Positions 15,164 through 23,402 of a stretch of DNA of 64,000 bases are shown here, in pieces (positions within the stretch are counted from its first letter, which is position 1; each line of letters begins with the position of its first letter). The translations under genes were made by a program, and so were the position numbers. This DNA is from Humisphaera borealis. GTDB taxonomy: Bacteria; Planctomycetota; Phycisphaerae; Tepidisphaerales; Tepidisphaeraceae. The notes beneath the pieces were generated by a model. That model was given only the letters and a program-made list of their open reading frames with translations, did not search any database and was not told where the DNA came from. The DNA is taken from assembly GCF_015169395.1 (NCBI RefSeq), contig NZ_CP063458.1, positions 3,286,001-3,350,000 on the forward strand, given 5' to 3'.

Positions 15164-17446
15164 TTACTTCCGATCCTCGGCGACTTTCAGTTGCCGGGGA
15201 GGGACGTCCAGCTTCTTCCCGTCGGAGAAGGTGACGGTTAGCGGTCCGGTGCCGCTGTTGTACGCGATGTAGGTCCGAACGCCGCCTTTGATAAAGACGT
15301 TGGTCAGCGGGTGATCGGCGGTGACCGCCGCGTCGTTCTGCCCGAAGCGGTTCAGCGTGTGAATCCAGTGGTACATGAAGGCGTGCGAGTTGCCGCCTTC
15401 GAGTTTGCAGTTGGGATTGGCATCGATGTATTGCGCGGCGGGTCCGGCGTCACTGAGCGCCTGGAACATGATCACCAGGTCGCCCCAACCGGTGCCGTAA
15501 TCGCGCCCGCCTTTGCGCTTCTCGATGATGCGGTCGTGGTTCTTTTTCACGTAATCCGGGTACCGTCCCATGTAGATGGAAGCAGGCGTGTACGGCAGCC
15601 AGTTGATGCCGTGGATGCAGTCGACATCGCCGGAGAACCAGGTGCCGAACGCGCCCTTGCCGCCCCAGACCATGCCGAGCGCGACGTTGGGGAAGTCCTT
15701 CGGATAGTTCGTGCCGGAGACATCGAACCAGTATTCCTCCACCGCCGTCCGTTCGGTGTTGAAGAGGAACAGCCCCGCGTCGCGAACGGCGGTGTCGCCG
15801 GTCGCCTGGCCCCAGAGGATCATGCCGTACCATGCGTTCAAAGACTCGGACGACGACTCCTGGTTGTTGCCGTCGGCGAAGTTGGCATCGCCCGAGGCCC
15901 AGGAATGGCTGGCGTATTTGTCGAAGCATCGCAGGTACGGGAACATCGCATCCTGCCGGTCGGTCGAGGCGATGTCTCGGATCAGCAGATTCACCATCGG
16001 GCTCCACTTTGCCGCCCACGCCGGATCGACGCGGGCGATCTCGGCGGCGGCGCGGATGAAGTAGCCGTAGTGAAAGTGGTGGTCGTTAAGCGGCTTGTCG
16101 CTGCCGTAGCTCGGCCGACTGCCAACCAGCGTGCCCCAGACGCCGTTGTAGTAGAAGACCGGCTGTTCTTTGCCCGGCGTGGCGGTGAACCAGTTCTCGA
16201 GCCGGGATTTCAGTTCGCCGACGAAGCCGTCGCGCAATGCCGTCTCGCCGCATACCTCGGCGATCCCCGCCAGCGTGGCCACGGTGCCGAGGCGTTTGCC
16301 CTCCCAATAGGTGTCGCCGAAACCGGCGGGTGTTTTTGCCGCCGCGGCCTTGAGGTAGTCCACCATTCGCTGGCGGTCCGGAATACCTTCCGCCGGGAAC
16401 ATCGGCAGCACACCCTGCACCGCGATCGAGGTCTCGAACGACCGGCCGACGCCGACCTTCATCTGCCCGCGGACCGATCCGTACGACATCTCGGTCAGCG
16501 GCGATGTCGCGTACTTCCACTGGTGCGGGTAGAGGGCAAAGATTGTCTCGGCCTCGGTTCCTTCGTGCGGCTGAAGCGTGAACTGATAGACCGCCTTCAC
16601 GTTACCGCCGACGACCCGATACGCCACGCGAGAGTCGGTCACATGCGAGTAGGCGTGTTTGCGGAACAGCGCGAGCGTCTGCGGCTTGTCATCGGGAAGG
16701 ACGGCGATCGAAAAGTACGATTTACCCCTGGCGTCGTTCACGAACGCGGTGCCGTCGAGGCCGGACCAGGTCGATCCGGTCGCGCCGAAGAGTCCGTAGT
16801 GCCGACCGTTGGTGGTGATGCCGAGCACCGCATCGCCGGCGCCACCCGACCAGACCTTTGGCGGCTTCGCGAAACTGACCTTCGGGTTGCCGCCGGTGTA
16901 CTGGCAATAGACGTACGGGCTGCCGTGACCGAAGGTCGCCCGCAGAGACGCCGGCCCGCTTGCGAACGCGGCGGTGACGAACCAGTCGGAGTAGCCGGCG
17001 CAATCGGCTTGCGGGAAGGCGTCTGCGGCAGCGTGGCCGAGGCGCAGGTCACCGTCCTTCACCGCGCCGCTGCCCATGATCGCGGCGGCACTGCCGGTCA
17101 ATGTCGTGCCGTGCTGGGCGACGGTCAGTCCGCCTGCGGTCGCCGTCAGCACCAGCGGGTGGGCGAACATCGGCTGCGAATACTTCTGCCAGACGAGCGA
17201 ACTCCACCACTGGTTGGTGACCATCGGCCCCTTGAGGTCGTCGGTCTTGTAGATCTGTTCAGGGAGCGGCTTGCAGGCCTTCGGCGGCAACGTGAGGTAC
17301 CCGCCGGGACCGACCGCCACGACCGCCACGGACGGTGGTGCCGATTGCGGTGCCGATTGCGCCGACACGGCCGAGACGCCGGCCAAGATGAACGCCATGG
17401 CGGAACTCAAACCTGCCCGAAGTAGACGTCGAGGAAAAGCATTCAT
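15164..17446 (-). CDS. Secreted GH81 endo-1,3-beta-glucanase
   Basis: A 760-residue protein from the ATG at 17446, preceded by GGGAG at 8 nt. The signal peptide is MNAFPRRLLRAGLSSAMAFI... with an AQSAPQ cleavage region. The GH81 catalytic region is recognisable by NDHHFHYGYF, HSWASGDANFADGNNQESSSES (the Asn-Asn-Gln-Glu-Ser block holds the expected acid/base glutamates) and LNAWYGMILWG. The family hydrolyses internal beta-1,3-glucan bonds (laminarin, curdlan, callose, fungal walls). It lies downstream of the sigma/FecR pair in the same direction, so it may be their target. Earlier in-frame Met codons would displace the signal peptide. Confidence 0.88.
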   Translation of the reverse strand: MNAFPRRLLRAGLSSAMAFILAGVSAVSAQSAPQSAPPSVAVVAVGPGGYLTLPPKACKPLPEQIYKTDDLKGPMVTNQWWSSLVWQKYSQPMFAHPLVLTATAGGLTVAQHGTTLTGSAAAIMGSGAVKDGDLRLGHAAADAFPQADCAGYSDWFVTAAFASGPASLRATFGHGSPYVYCQYTGGNPKVSFAKPPKVWSGGAGDAVLGITTNGRHYGLFGATGSTWSGLDGTAFVNDARGKSYFSIAVLPDDKPQTLALFRKHAYSHVTDSRVAYRVVGGNVKAVYQFTLQPHEGTEAETIFALYPHQWKYATSPLTEMSYGSVRGQMKVGVGRSFETSIAVQGVLPMFPAEGIPDRQRMVDYLKAAAAKTPAGFGDTYWEGKRLGTVATLAGIAEVCGETALRDGFVGELKSRLENWFTATPGKEQPVFYYNGVWGTLVGSRPSYGSDKPLNDHHFHYGYFIRAAAEIARVDPAWAAKWSPMVNLLIRDIASTDRQDAMFPYLRCFDKYASHSWASGDANFADGNNQESSSESLNAWYGMILWGQATGDTAVRDAGLFLFNTERTAVEEYWFDVSGTNYPKDFPNVALGMVWGGKGAFGTWFSGDVDCIHGINWLPYTPASIYMGRYPDYVKKNHDRIIEKRKGGRDYGTGWGDLVIMFQALSDAGPAAQYIDANPNCKLEGGNSHAFMYHWIHTLNRFGQNDAAVTADHPLTNVFIKGGVRTYIAYNSGTGPLTVTFSDGKKLDVPPRQLKVAEDRK

Positions 17447-17591
17447 GATGGTGACTCCCATAGTGAGTGATCTTGTAGTTACGGATTGCGGCGGTGCCGC
17501 GCGGTGCGCGGTGTCACCGGCCTTCGGAGCACCGGCGAACCGTGGCACTGGACCTTGATCCGTGCGCAAACTTATTCGTGGAGAAAAAGCT

Positions 17592-19271
17592 TCATTCGCC
17601 GGCCATACCGGCGGGGCGGCCCTGCTCGTAGATGCTCCTGATTTCCTCGGGCGTCATCGCCCGCGACAGGATCGCCAGCTCGTCCAGGCGACCCTGCAGA
17701 AACCGCGGCGATTCGCCTCGCCAGTTGCCGATCTCCGCCATGCCGATGGACATCGGCACCGGTGTAAACGCTTCGCCGGTCGAAACGACCTGGCCGTCGA
17801 GAAAGCTTCGAACGTTCTTGCCATCAAAGGTGGTCGCCAGCAGCATCCACCGGCCGAAGCGGTCTGGCGTTGCCACGGGAGGGCTGTTGAGCGCTTCCCA
17901 GTTGGGGTCGTTGGGCCTGCCCGATTCCCGGGCAATGCCGATGCGCAGGCCGCCCTTGTCGGTCAGCCCCCAGCGTAGCGTCCCCGGCGACAGGCTGTCT
18001 GGCGCCAACAGGGCGTGATACACGTTCGGCAGTGCGTCAACCCGAATCCAGGCGATGAACGTGACGGCGGTGAACTTGCCGGGCACCTCCACGCGAATGC
18101 GGTCGCCGGCGCTTTTGAACTCCACTGCCCTGCTGCCCGGCCAGCGGCCGTCGGCCCAGCCGCAACCGACGATGCTTCCCGAGGCCGGCTGGGTTGCGCC
18201 GGCGGCGCGGTTCCACACCGATCGTTCCCAGGGGTTCTGATCGGCGAACGCCAGGTGCAGCGCCGTCGCCGGGTCTCGGCTGATCGCCGACGCCGCGCTC
18301 TGCCAGGCTTCCTTCCGCCGCTGAACATCGCCGGATGCCATTTGCGCCAGCTCGTTTTCGCCAAGAAAGCTGCCGCGGCTGGCGGCGATCGATTGCAGAC
18401 CCTGCGGCTCGATGCGGGTCGCCTTGCCTGCGGTCAGTTTCGTCGGCGGCGAAGTCGTTCCAGCACGGCTCACTTCCACCTCGCCGGTGAAGACATGAAC
18501 CTCCGGCACGCCGACCGGCGGAACACTCACGCCGAACTCAGTGCCCAGATCGACGAGCGTGAAGCCGGTCGCCGCGACCCGAAAGCCCCGCGCCGGCACC
18601 GGCACATAGCCCGAGAGCCGACCGCTTCGGCAGAACACTTCCATGTCGGAGACGATCTGAACATCCGCCGGCCCCTGGATGACGAGTCGAGCCCCGCTGT
18701 AAAACTCGACCTGCACCGCACCAGATTCGAGCCGGATCGTGCCGGCCGGCAGCACCTGCCCGATTTCGAAGTTCGCGCCCCGTGCCCACCGCGCATCCAC
18801 CGCCGATACGAGCACGGCGACACCGGCGGTCTGCGTTGCAGGCGGGGCGATCACCCCAAGCTGCGAGCCCGGCGAAGGCAGATCCTGCGAGTCGCGCAGC
18901 AGCCAAAACGCCACCAGCCCGATACAAGCCGCCGTCGCGACGAACCATGGAAGCCAGCGCGACCGCCAGACCGGCCCGCCGACAGCGGTCTCCTTGCGCG
19001 ATGCGACCGATCGTACAGCCGGCGACACCTCGCGATCACCCTCGGACACCTTGGGCGTGCCCGCCTCCCCGGCCATCTGTCGGCCCCATTGCTCCTGTCC
19101 CCACCGGGCGAGCAACGAATGCACGCGCGCCTTATCCCAGAACGCCGCCCGGGCCTGCGCCGACGACAGCAGCGTCCGCTCCAGTTCGGCGCGGTCGTCT
19201 TCCGAGAGCGTTCCGGTGTAGTACTTCTCCAGCAGGACATTGAGGCGGGGGTCGGTCATGGGGTCGGTCAT
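17592..19271 (-). CDS. FecR-domain membrane protein with LamG-type C-terminal domain
   Basis: A 559-residue protein. Residues 1-60 look like an anti-sigma N-terminus (LLEKYYTGTLSEDDRAELERTL). There is one membrane helix at ~106-125 (WLPWFVATAACIGLVAFWLL). A FecR-type region follows, with FEIGQVLPAGTIRLESG, GPADVQIVSDMEVFC, TGFTLVDLGTEFGVSV and VHVFTGEVEVS. The last ~200 residues form a LamG/concanavalin-like domain (FTAVTFIAWIRVDAL, RFLQGRLDELAILSRAMTPEEI). The start overlaps the sigma factor stop as ATGA. In planctomycetes such proteins pair with ECF sigma factors; the outer LamG domain could sense glycan, which fits the GH81 gene downstream. Confidence 0.88.
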   Translation of the reverse strand: MTDPMTDPRLNVLLEKYYTGTLSEDDRAELERTLLSSAQARAAFWDKARVHSLLARWGQEQWGRQMAGEAGTPKVSEGDREVSPAVRSVASRKETAVGGPVWRSRWLPWFVATAACIGLVAFWLLRDSQDLPSPGSQLGVIAPPATQTAGVAVLVSAVDARWARGANFEIGQVLPAGTIRLESGAVQVEFYSGARLVIQGPADVQIVSDMEVFCRSGRLSGYVPVPARGFRVAATGFTLVDLGTEFGVSVPPVGVPEVHVFTGEVEVSRAGTTSPPTKLTAGKATRIEPQGLQSIAASRGSFLGENELAQMASGDVQRRKEAWQSAASAISRDPATALHLAFADQNPWERSVWNRAAGATQPASGSIVGCGWADGRWPGSRAVEFKSAGDRIRVEVPGKFTAVTFIAWIRVDALPNVYHALLAPDSLSPGTLRWGLTDKGGLRIGIARESGRPNDPNWEALNSPPVATPDRFGRWMLLATTFDGKNVRSFLDGQVVSTGEAFTPVPMSIGMAEIGNWRGESPRFLQGRLDELAILSRAMTPEEIRSIYEQGRPAGMAGE

Positions 19272-19891
19272 GTCGCCCCCGCTTCCGCCGCGATCTTTCG
19301 GGCGACACAGTCCCGTAGTGTCGAACGCGCCCGCGACAGCGCGACGTAGACCGAGTCGACCGCCCATTCCATCAGCCGTGCGATCTCGGCCGGCTTGTGG
19401 GCCTGCTGGTAGCAATACTCGATCATTCGACGGCTTTGCTCGGGCAATGCCTTCACACAATCCGCCAAGTGCCGCAGTCGCTCGTCTTCGCCCGTCGCCG
19501 GGGGCTCGCTGGCGGCGAGCGCTTCCAGCACTTCATCCGACAACGGCCGCCACTGCCGCGGCGACTTCCGCCCCGCTTCGCGCACTTTCAATCGCGCGAC
19601 GCCACACGCCCAGGCAAGAAAATCCCGCTGAGCGTCAAAGACGTCGGCCTTGGCCGTCACCGTAAGGAACGTCTCCTGAAACACGTCGTCGACCTGAGAC
19701 AGGTCAGGGAGCAATGCGACGATGAAGCCGCGCACCTGTGCCGAATGCTGAAGGAACAGCAACTGTACAATCGAAGCATTCGCCCCGCCCGTACCCGCAA
19801 CAGCAGGACCGCCGACGGTGGAGCCCATTGCGGACCCGGCGTCAGGATTCAAGCCGATTTTGAAGGGGTCAGAATCCGCCATGGTTGCCAT
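19268..19891 (-). CDS. ECF-type RNA polymerase sigma factor (planctomycete group)
   Basis: A 207-residue sigma-70 family protein. Region 2 is visible as VDDVFQETFLTVTAK with DFLAWACGVARLKV, and region 4 as CVKALPEQSRRMIEYCYQQAHKPAEIARLMEWAVDSVYVALSRARSTL (helix-turn-helix). Sequence and partner type match the Rhodopirellula/Verrucomicrobium-like ECF group. It is coupled by an ATGA overlap to the FecR/LamG gene, its likely anti-sigma or sensor. Two ATG starts (19891 and 19882) are possible. The N-terminal extension of ~50 residues, rich in Gly and Ala, is longer than usual. The promoter must lie in the 70 nt before the tRNA gene. Confidence 0.88.
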   Translation of the reverse strand: MATMADSDPFKIGLNPDAGSAMGSTVGGPAVAGTGGANASIVQLLFLQHSAQVRGFIVALLPDLSQVDDVFQETFLTVTAKADVFDAQRDFLAWACGVARLKVREAGRKSPRQWRPLSDEVLEALAASEPPATGEDERLRHLADCVKALPEQSRRMIEYCYQQAHKPAEIARLMEWAVDSVYVALSRARSTLRDCVARKIAAEAGAT

Positions 19892-19960
19892 CGTTCGGCA
19901 ATATTGACGCGGGGCGGCGGAACCTTAGCAGTCGTCGAACAGGAATTGGGGAGCAAAAAA

Positions 19961-20047
19961 CGGAGGAGCAGGGATTCGAACCCTGGAGACCCTTACGGGC
20001 CTACCGGTTTTCAAGACCGGCGCAATCGACCACTCTGCCACTCCTCC
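19961..20047 (-). tRNA. tRNA-Ser (anticodon UGA)
   Basis: Read on the minus strand it begins GGAGGAGTGGCAGAGTGG, has the anticodon stem-loop CCGGTCTTGAAAACCGG with anticodon TGA, a long variable arm (GGCCCGTAAGGGTC) as expected for a class II tRNA, the T arm AGGGTTCGAATCCCT and the closing strand CTCCTCC plus discriminator G. CCA is not encoded. A T run follows. The tyrosine integrase gene begins 142 nt from its 5' end, which marks this tRNA as the likely neighbour of the insertion site. Confidence 0.96.
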
Positions 20048-20188
20048 GAATTGTCGGAAAATCCTGCATTTTCAGGCGTTCTCCATCGCTTGGCCGGGAC
20101 TTCATTTCCCCGTTTCCCCTTTTCTTTCCCCTATTCGATGCCTAGAATGAGGTGAAAGGGCCGGGAATTCTCAGCGAAGGAAGGCATT

Positions 20189-21412
20189 ATGCCACGGGTT
20201 GCTAAACTTGGGAAGCACAAGGGGCAATGGTGCACCAAGGCCGGTAACCCGAGCGGTGTCTACTTTGGCCGCATCGACGAGGTGCCGTTCCGCGACGCCC
20301 AGAAGCTGTTCCGAACCTACCTCGACTCCCTCCACAAGCCGAAGCCTGTCGCCGCCACCGGGATCACCACGGCGGAACTGATGGACCAGTTCCTGGCATG
20401 GATGGAGAGCTATCGCTCCGACCGAACGTTCGGCGAGCGTAAGCAGCACCTGTCCCGATTCGTCCACTTTGAAAAGGGGAAAGCGCTGGTCGCCGACACC
20501 CCGGCGACGGCCATCGACGCCGACGACCTGAAGGGTTTCCTAACGTACATCCGCGAGCACGACTTTCAGGACGAAAAGTGGGCCAAGCGAAAAGCCCCGC
20601 TCGACCCGTTCACGGTCGGAAAGTACCAGACCAGCATCATGGCCTGCTTCGCCTGGGGAGCAGGGAAGAAGAACCCGAAGCCGTGCTTGCCGAGGGAGTT
20701 TTACCCGTTCCACGGCATCGAGCGGCACAAGAACCCGCCGGCCCCGCTGCTGGAGACCGAGCTTCCGACAAAGGACGAGATCGCGGCGCTCATGGAGCAC
20801 GCGGACGACGACCTCGCCATCGTGAAGGAGAAGAACAAGTACCGCAGTCGCCGACCGGAGGAGTTCCGGGCCGACCACGAGTACAAGGGCTTCCGCGACC
20901 TGCTCACCGTTTACCACCAGACCGGCGCCCGCACGTCCGAGCTGGCTGATGCTCTGGTCGGCGAGTTCGTGAAGAGCGCCGGGCAGATCGTGCTCGGCAA
21001 ACACAAGCGGTCGAAGACGCAGAAAGAGTCCGCTGCCCGGCGGATCACGCTTTCCGGGGAGTCGCTCGCAATCGTGCGGAAGCTGTGCGACGTGCGGAAG
21101 TCGGACGAGCCGATCTTCACCGACCAGAAGGGGCGGGGGTGGAACCGGTACACGCTGGACATGCGGTTCAAGCAGGTTCGCACGCGTGCCAAGGTCCGGG
21201 ATGACATCACGATCTACTCGTTCCGCCACCTGTGGATCTCGGAAGCATTGATGGCCGGCATCGACCCGGCCACGGTCTCCAAGATGGCGGGCACCTCGAT
21301 CGCGATGATTGAGAAGGTGTACGGGCACTACCGCAACGACCACTTTGCCGACGCCCAGAAGAAGCTCATGGACGCACGATCCGCACGTAGCGAGACTGGT
21401 ACGGCCGCGTAG
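20189..21412 (+). CDS. int: Tyrosine recombinase (phage-type integrase)
   Basis: A 407-residue integrase. It has an N-terminal arm-binding-like segment (HKGQWCTKAGNPSGVYFG), a core-binding domain (MDQFLAWMESYRSDRTFGE) and a catalytic domain. Catalytic residues: Arg in TGARTSEL, Lys in GKHKRSKTQ, the Arg-His of IYSFRHLWI, and Tyr in KVYGHYRND. The ATG follows GAAGGAAGG. It is the first gene beside tRNA-Ser and would insert or excise the element. Its 3' end overlaps tail to tail with the excisionase-like gene by 47 nt, unusual for an int/xis pair and a possible source of antisense control. Confidence 0.93.
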   Translation: MPRVAKLGKHKGQWCTKAGNPSGVYFGRIDEVPFRDAQKLFRTYLDSLHKPKPVAATGITTAELMDQFLAWMESYRSDRTFGERKQHLSRFVHFEKGKALVADTPATAIDADDLKGFLTYIREHDFQDEKWAKRKAPLDPFTVGKYQTSIMACFAWGAGKKNPKPCLPREFYPFHGIERHKNPPAPLLETELPTKDEIAALMEHADDDLAIVKEKNKYRSRRPEEFRADHEYKGFRDLLTVYHQTGARTSELADALVGEFVKSAGQIVLGKHKRSKTQKESAARRITLSGESLAIVRKLCDVRKSDEPIFTDQKGRGWNRYTLDMRFKQVRTRAKVRDDITIYSFRHLWISEALMAGIDPATVSKMAGTSIAMIEKVYGHYRNDHFADAQKKLMDARSARSETGTAA

Positions 21413-21671
21413 CTTCCCGCCGCTTTGGCCGGTCGGGGGGTTGCGTGGGCGAGGATGTGTATGCGGTGCGGAGCCTCACGGCAGAATCCAGCTTGATTCG
21501 AAACGTCGGTCGGCTACTGCTCGGCGGCGCGATGTTCCTCCACTCAATCACGCCGTCGCGCATATATCGAAGGACGGTTTTCTTGTCGACGCCGAGAACC
21601 GTCGCCGCCTCGGCCAGGGAAAGCTCCGGCGGTAAGTCCAATTGATCTGAAGTTGGCTTATCAAGATGCAC
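21366..21671 (-). CDS. Helix-turn-helix excisionase-like (MerR-fold) protein
   Basis: A 101-residue protein starting with GTG at 21671 (AGGA about 10 nt upstream). The core is LSLAEAATVLGVDKKTVLRYMRDGVIEWRN, the winged-helix pattern of phage Xis/AlpA and MerR-like DNA-binding proteins. Next to a tyrosine integrase the simplest role is a recombination directionality factor; a repressor is the alternative. It is convergent with int and shares 47 nt with it. The C-terminal Arg/Pro/Tyr-rich tail is encoded entirely within that overlap. Confidence 0.75.
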   Translation of the reverse strand: MHLDKPTSDQLDLPPELSLAEAATVLGVDKKTVLRYMRDGVIEWRNIAPPSSSRPTFRIKLDSAVRLRTAYTSSPTQPPDRPKRREATRPYQSRYVRIVRP

Positions 21672-21825
21672 TAGTCCAACATCCTTTGAGCATGCCTCGA
21701 AACCGGCACGACTCCACTACTTCAATTTGGGTCGGCGGCGGCTTCTCTGGAGCAACCGCCACCGTGATGTTTAGGTGATGGCGGGCTCGACGTCGCAACG
21801 CGCATCCTCAGGCGATCCCGAAGTA

Positions 21826-21862
21826 AAAGGGGCGGGGCGATCGCAAGACCGCCCCGCCCTTT
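21826..21862 (-). terminator. GC-rich hairpin downstream of a small gene
   Basis: AAAGGGGCGGGGCG (21826-21839) pairs with CGCCCCGCCCTTT (21850-21862) with one extra G, around a 10-nt loop. On the minus strand it lies just after the stop of the 42-residue membrane protein and is followed by T residues, as expected for an intrinsic terminator. It would end the leftward run of genes from the ParB-like gene. Confidence 0.65.
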
Positions 21863-21888
21863 CGGCGGCCGTATTCAGCCGCGAGGGG

Positions 21889-22017
21889 TCACTTTCCAAA
21901 CAGCTTGCGGACGTTGTTGGCCCAATGAAGAGCCTCGGAAGGGTTCTGCTTGGCGTACGAAGCCAGCTTCTGAACCGCGATACCGATGACAAGGACGGCT
22001 AGGAAGAATGTAAACAT
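21889..22017 (-). CDS. 42-residue single-pass membrane peptide
   Basis: On the minus strand an ATG at 22017 opens a 42-codon frame ending in TGA at 21889. The product begins MFTFFLAVLVIGIAVQKLAS, a membrane helix, then has a polar tail (YAKQNPSEALHWANNVRKLFGK). A modest AAGG lies upstream and a strong terminator just downstream. It is the last gene of the leftward transfer-gene run. Comparable one-helix peptides in transfer regions may assist membrane complexes, but no family is recognised. Confidence 0.6.
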   Translation of the reverse strand: MFTFFLAVLVIGIAVQKLASYAKQNPSEALHWANNVRKLFGK

Positions 22018-22095
22018 GAGGTGGCCTTTTCGATGAAGAATCTGAACACCGCTTTCGCGAACGCCGCGAGAGCGCCAATCGAACGTGGATTGCAG

Positions 22096-22296
22096 TTAAT
22101 CGCCGACGATCAACCCTCCTTCTCCCTCCCAGCGTTGAAGATCTGGATCGACTCCCTCCGAAGGAGTGGGTTCCATCACTTGCCGCGGCCCTTCGGTGTC
22201 TGCGCACGAACGCAGCGCCATAACCAGGTCGCAGAGCGGTTGCACTTTTCGCTCAAGGCGGGTCCGGAGCTTTGATGCGAGTTGCAGCAGTGACAT
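22096..22296 (-). CDS. Small hypothetical protein of the transfer-gene run
   Basis: A 66-residue protein whose ATG at 22296 has GGAGG six nucleotides upstream, a strong ribosome binding site. It starts MSLLQLASKLRTRLERKVQPL and reads as a helical segment followed by an acidic, Gly-rich tail (RWEGEGGLIVGD). No family recognised. Same strand and spacing pattern as the neighbouring genes, so probably one operon with the VirD4-like gene. Confidence 0.6.
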   Translation of the reverse strand: MSLLQLASKLRTRLERKVQPLCDLVMALRSCADTEGPRQVMEPTPSEGVDPDLQRWEGEGGLIVGD

Positions 22297-22462
22297 GAGG
22301 GACCTCCGGGTGGTGTGAGTTCATTCAGTTGGCCTTCGAACCGGCCTATCCGGTTCACTCTCTATTTGCGTCTGCGCGGGCGAGCATTTCTTGCCAATTT
22401 CGAAATCGATTTCGCGCGCAGCAGGCGTCTTTCACACGACGATCGCTACCACTCGCGTCTAA

Positions 22463-22750
22463 TCACTCCCGCGAGAGTTCCGGCGGCTCGGGCTCGCGAC
22501 CGCCATGGGTCATCTCCACCTGCTTCACTTTCTCTGCCAGCAGGGAACGACGTTCGGGCGTTGCCGCCCGGTTGCGGTCGTCCGAGACGTCGCCGTAGCT
22601 CCGGTCGCCCCACACCCCCGGTTCCGATGACTGCTGCGCCACGTTGCTCGACGGGTAAACGGCGTTACGCAACTCTTCCAAACCCAGCGATGCCATCGCC
22701 TTGAGAGTCTGATCGCCGAACTTGCGGTTGGATGGTTCGCTCTTGCTCAT
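22463..22750 (-). CDS. Hypothetical hydrophilic protein
   Basis: A 95-residue polar protein beginning MSKSEPSNRKFGDQTLKAM, with GGAGA upstream of the ATG at 22750. A short helix (KAMASLGLEELRNAVYP) precedes a probably disordered, Ser/Asp/Arg-rich stretch and a C-terminal charged helix (RRSLLAEKVKQVEM). No known domain. It lies between two other small transfer-run genes on the same strand. The start and operon position are well supported; function is unknown. Confidence 0.65.
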   Translation of the reverse strand: MSKSEPSNRKFGDQTLKAMASLGLEELRNAVYPSSNVAQQSSEPGVWGDRSYGDVSDDRNRAATPERRSLLAEKVKQVEMTHGGREPEPPELSRE

Positions 22751-22786
22751 GGGGTTCTCCGTTGAAGTGGATCGCGGTTCCTGCCT

Positions 22787-23368
22787 CTACTTGCCGCGCA
22801 GGCGGTTAAACCTTTCAGAGATTCCCGACTGCTCGATCAGTTGGTCGTACATGGCCTCGGCGCGCTCCTGTGCCGCCAGTTCCGACGCCGAGATGGTGAT
22901 CGCCAGCCCGACCGCCGACGCGACGAGGAATGCCCCCAGCATCGCGCTGACCGGGAGCAGGAGTAGTCCGACGAAGGAGACGACGACCGGCTCGACGACA
23001 CGCTTGACGGTCAGTTCGCTCAGCGACGGGAAGTACCGCATCAGTCGCGGCGTGCCGTGGTAGTACCGGTGAATTCGGATGCCTTTGCGATAGTTGCGAA
23101 AACAACCAATTCTGGATACGAAGCACATGATGAGGAACGCCGCCAGGAATAGCAGCATGGGCCGCGGATCACCCGTGGGGTCGACGATGGGCCAGACGAA
23201 GATCAGGACCAGCGCGAGCAGCGCCTGCAAGCCGGCGTACCTCGAACCCAGGTCCCGGTGTAGAAAGACGATGCTCGGGAAAGCGAAGACGCTGGCGATC
23301 AGGAGCAGCGAGTTGACGCCGCGGTTCATCCGCTCGTTGAGCGGAAGTTCGGACGGTTGTTGTTCCAT
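22787..23368 (-). CDS. Multi-pass membrane protein next to the coupling ATPase
   Basis: A 193-residue protein from the ATG at 23368 (CGGAG seven nucleotides upstream). About five hydrophobic segments: NSLLLIASVFAFPSIVFL, LQALLALVLIFVWPIV, MLLFLAAFLIMCFVSRI and a long pair near VVVSFVGLLLLPVSAM / GAFLVASAVGLAITI. The C-terminus is soluble and helical (AQERAEAMYDQLIEQSGI). It ends 34 nt... on the same strand directly downstream of the VirD4/TraD-like gene, so it could anchor that ATPase, which itself lacks obvious membrane helices. That pairing is inference; the family is not recognised. Confidence 0.7.
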   Translation of the reverse strand: MEQQPSELPLNERMNRGVNSLLLIASVFAFPSIVFLHRDLGSRYAGLQALLALVLIFVWPIVDPTGDPRPMLLFLAAFLIMCFVSRIGCFRNYRKGIRIHRYYHGTPRLMRYFPSLSELTVKRVVEPVVVSFVGLLLLPVSAMLGAFLVASAVGLAITISASELAAQERAEAMYDQLIEQSGISERFNRLRGK

Positions 23369-23402
23369 GGTCGATCTCCGATGAGGGCGTTGTGGGTTCA
23401 GG

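Noticed and set aside
15311-17425. 704-codon frame opposite the GH81 gene
   Set aside because: Antisense shadow of a recognised enzyme with a signal peptide and ribosome binding site.
19961-20047. tRNA copy sought at the right end of the element as an att repeat
   Set aside because: No second copy of the tRNA end was recognised in the window by eye; a computed search is needed.
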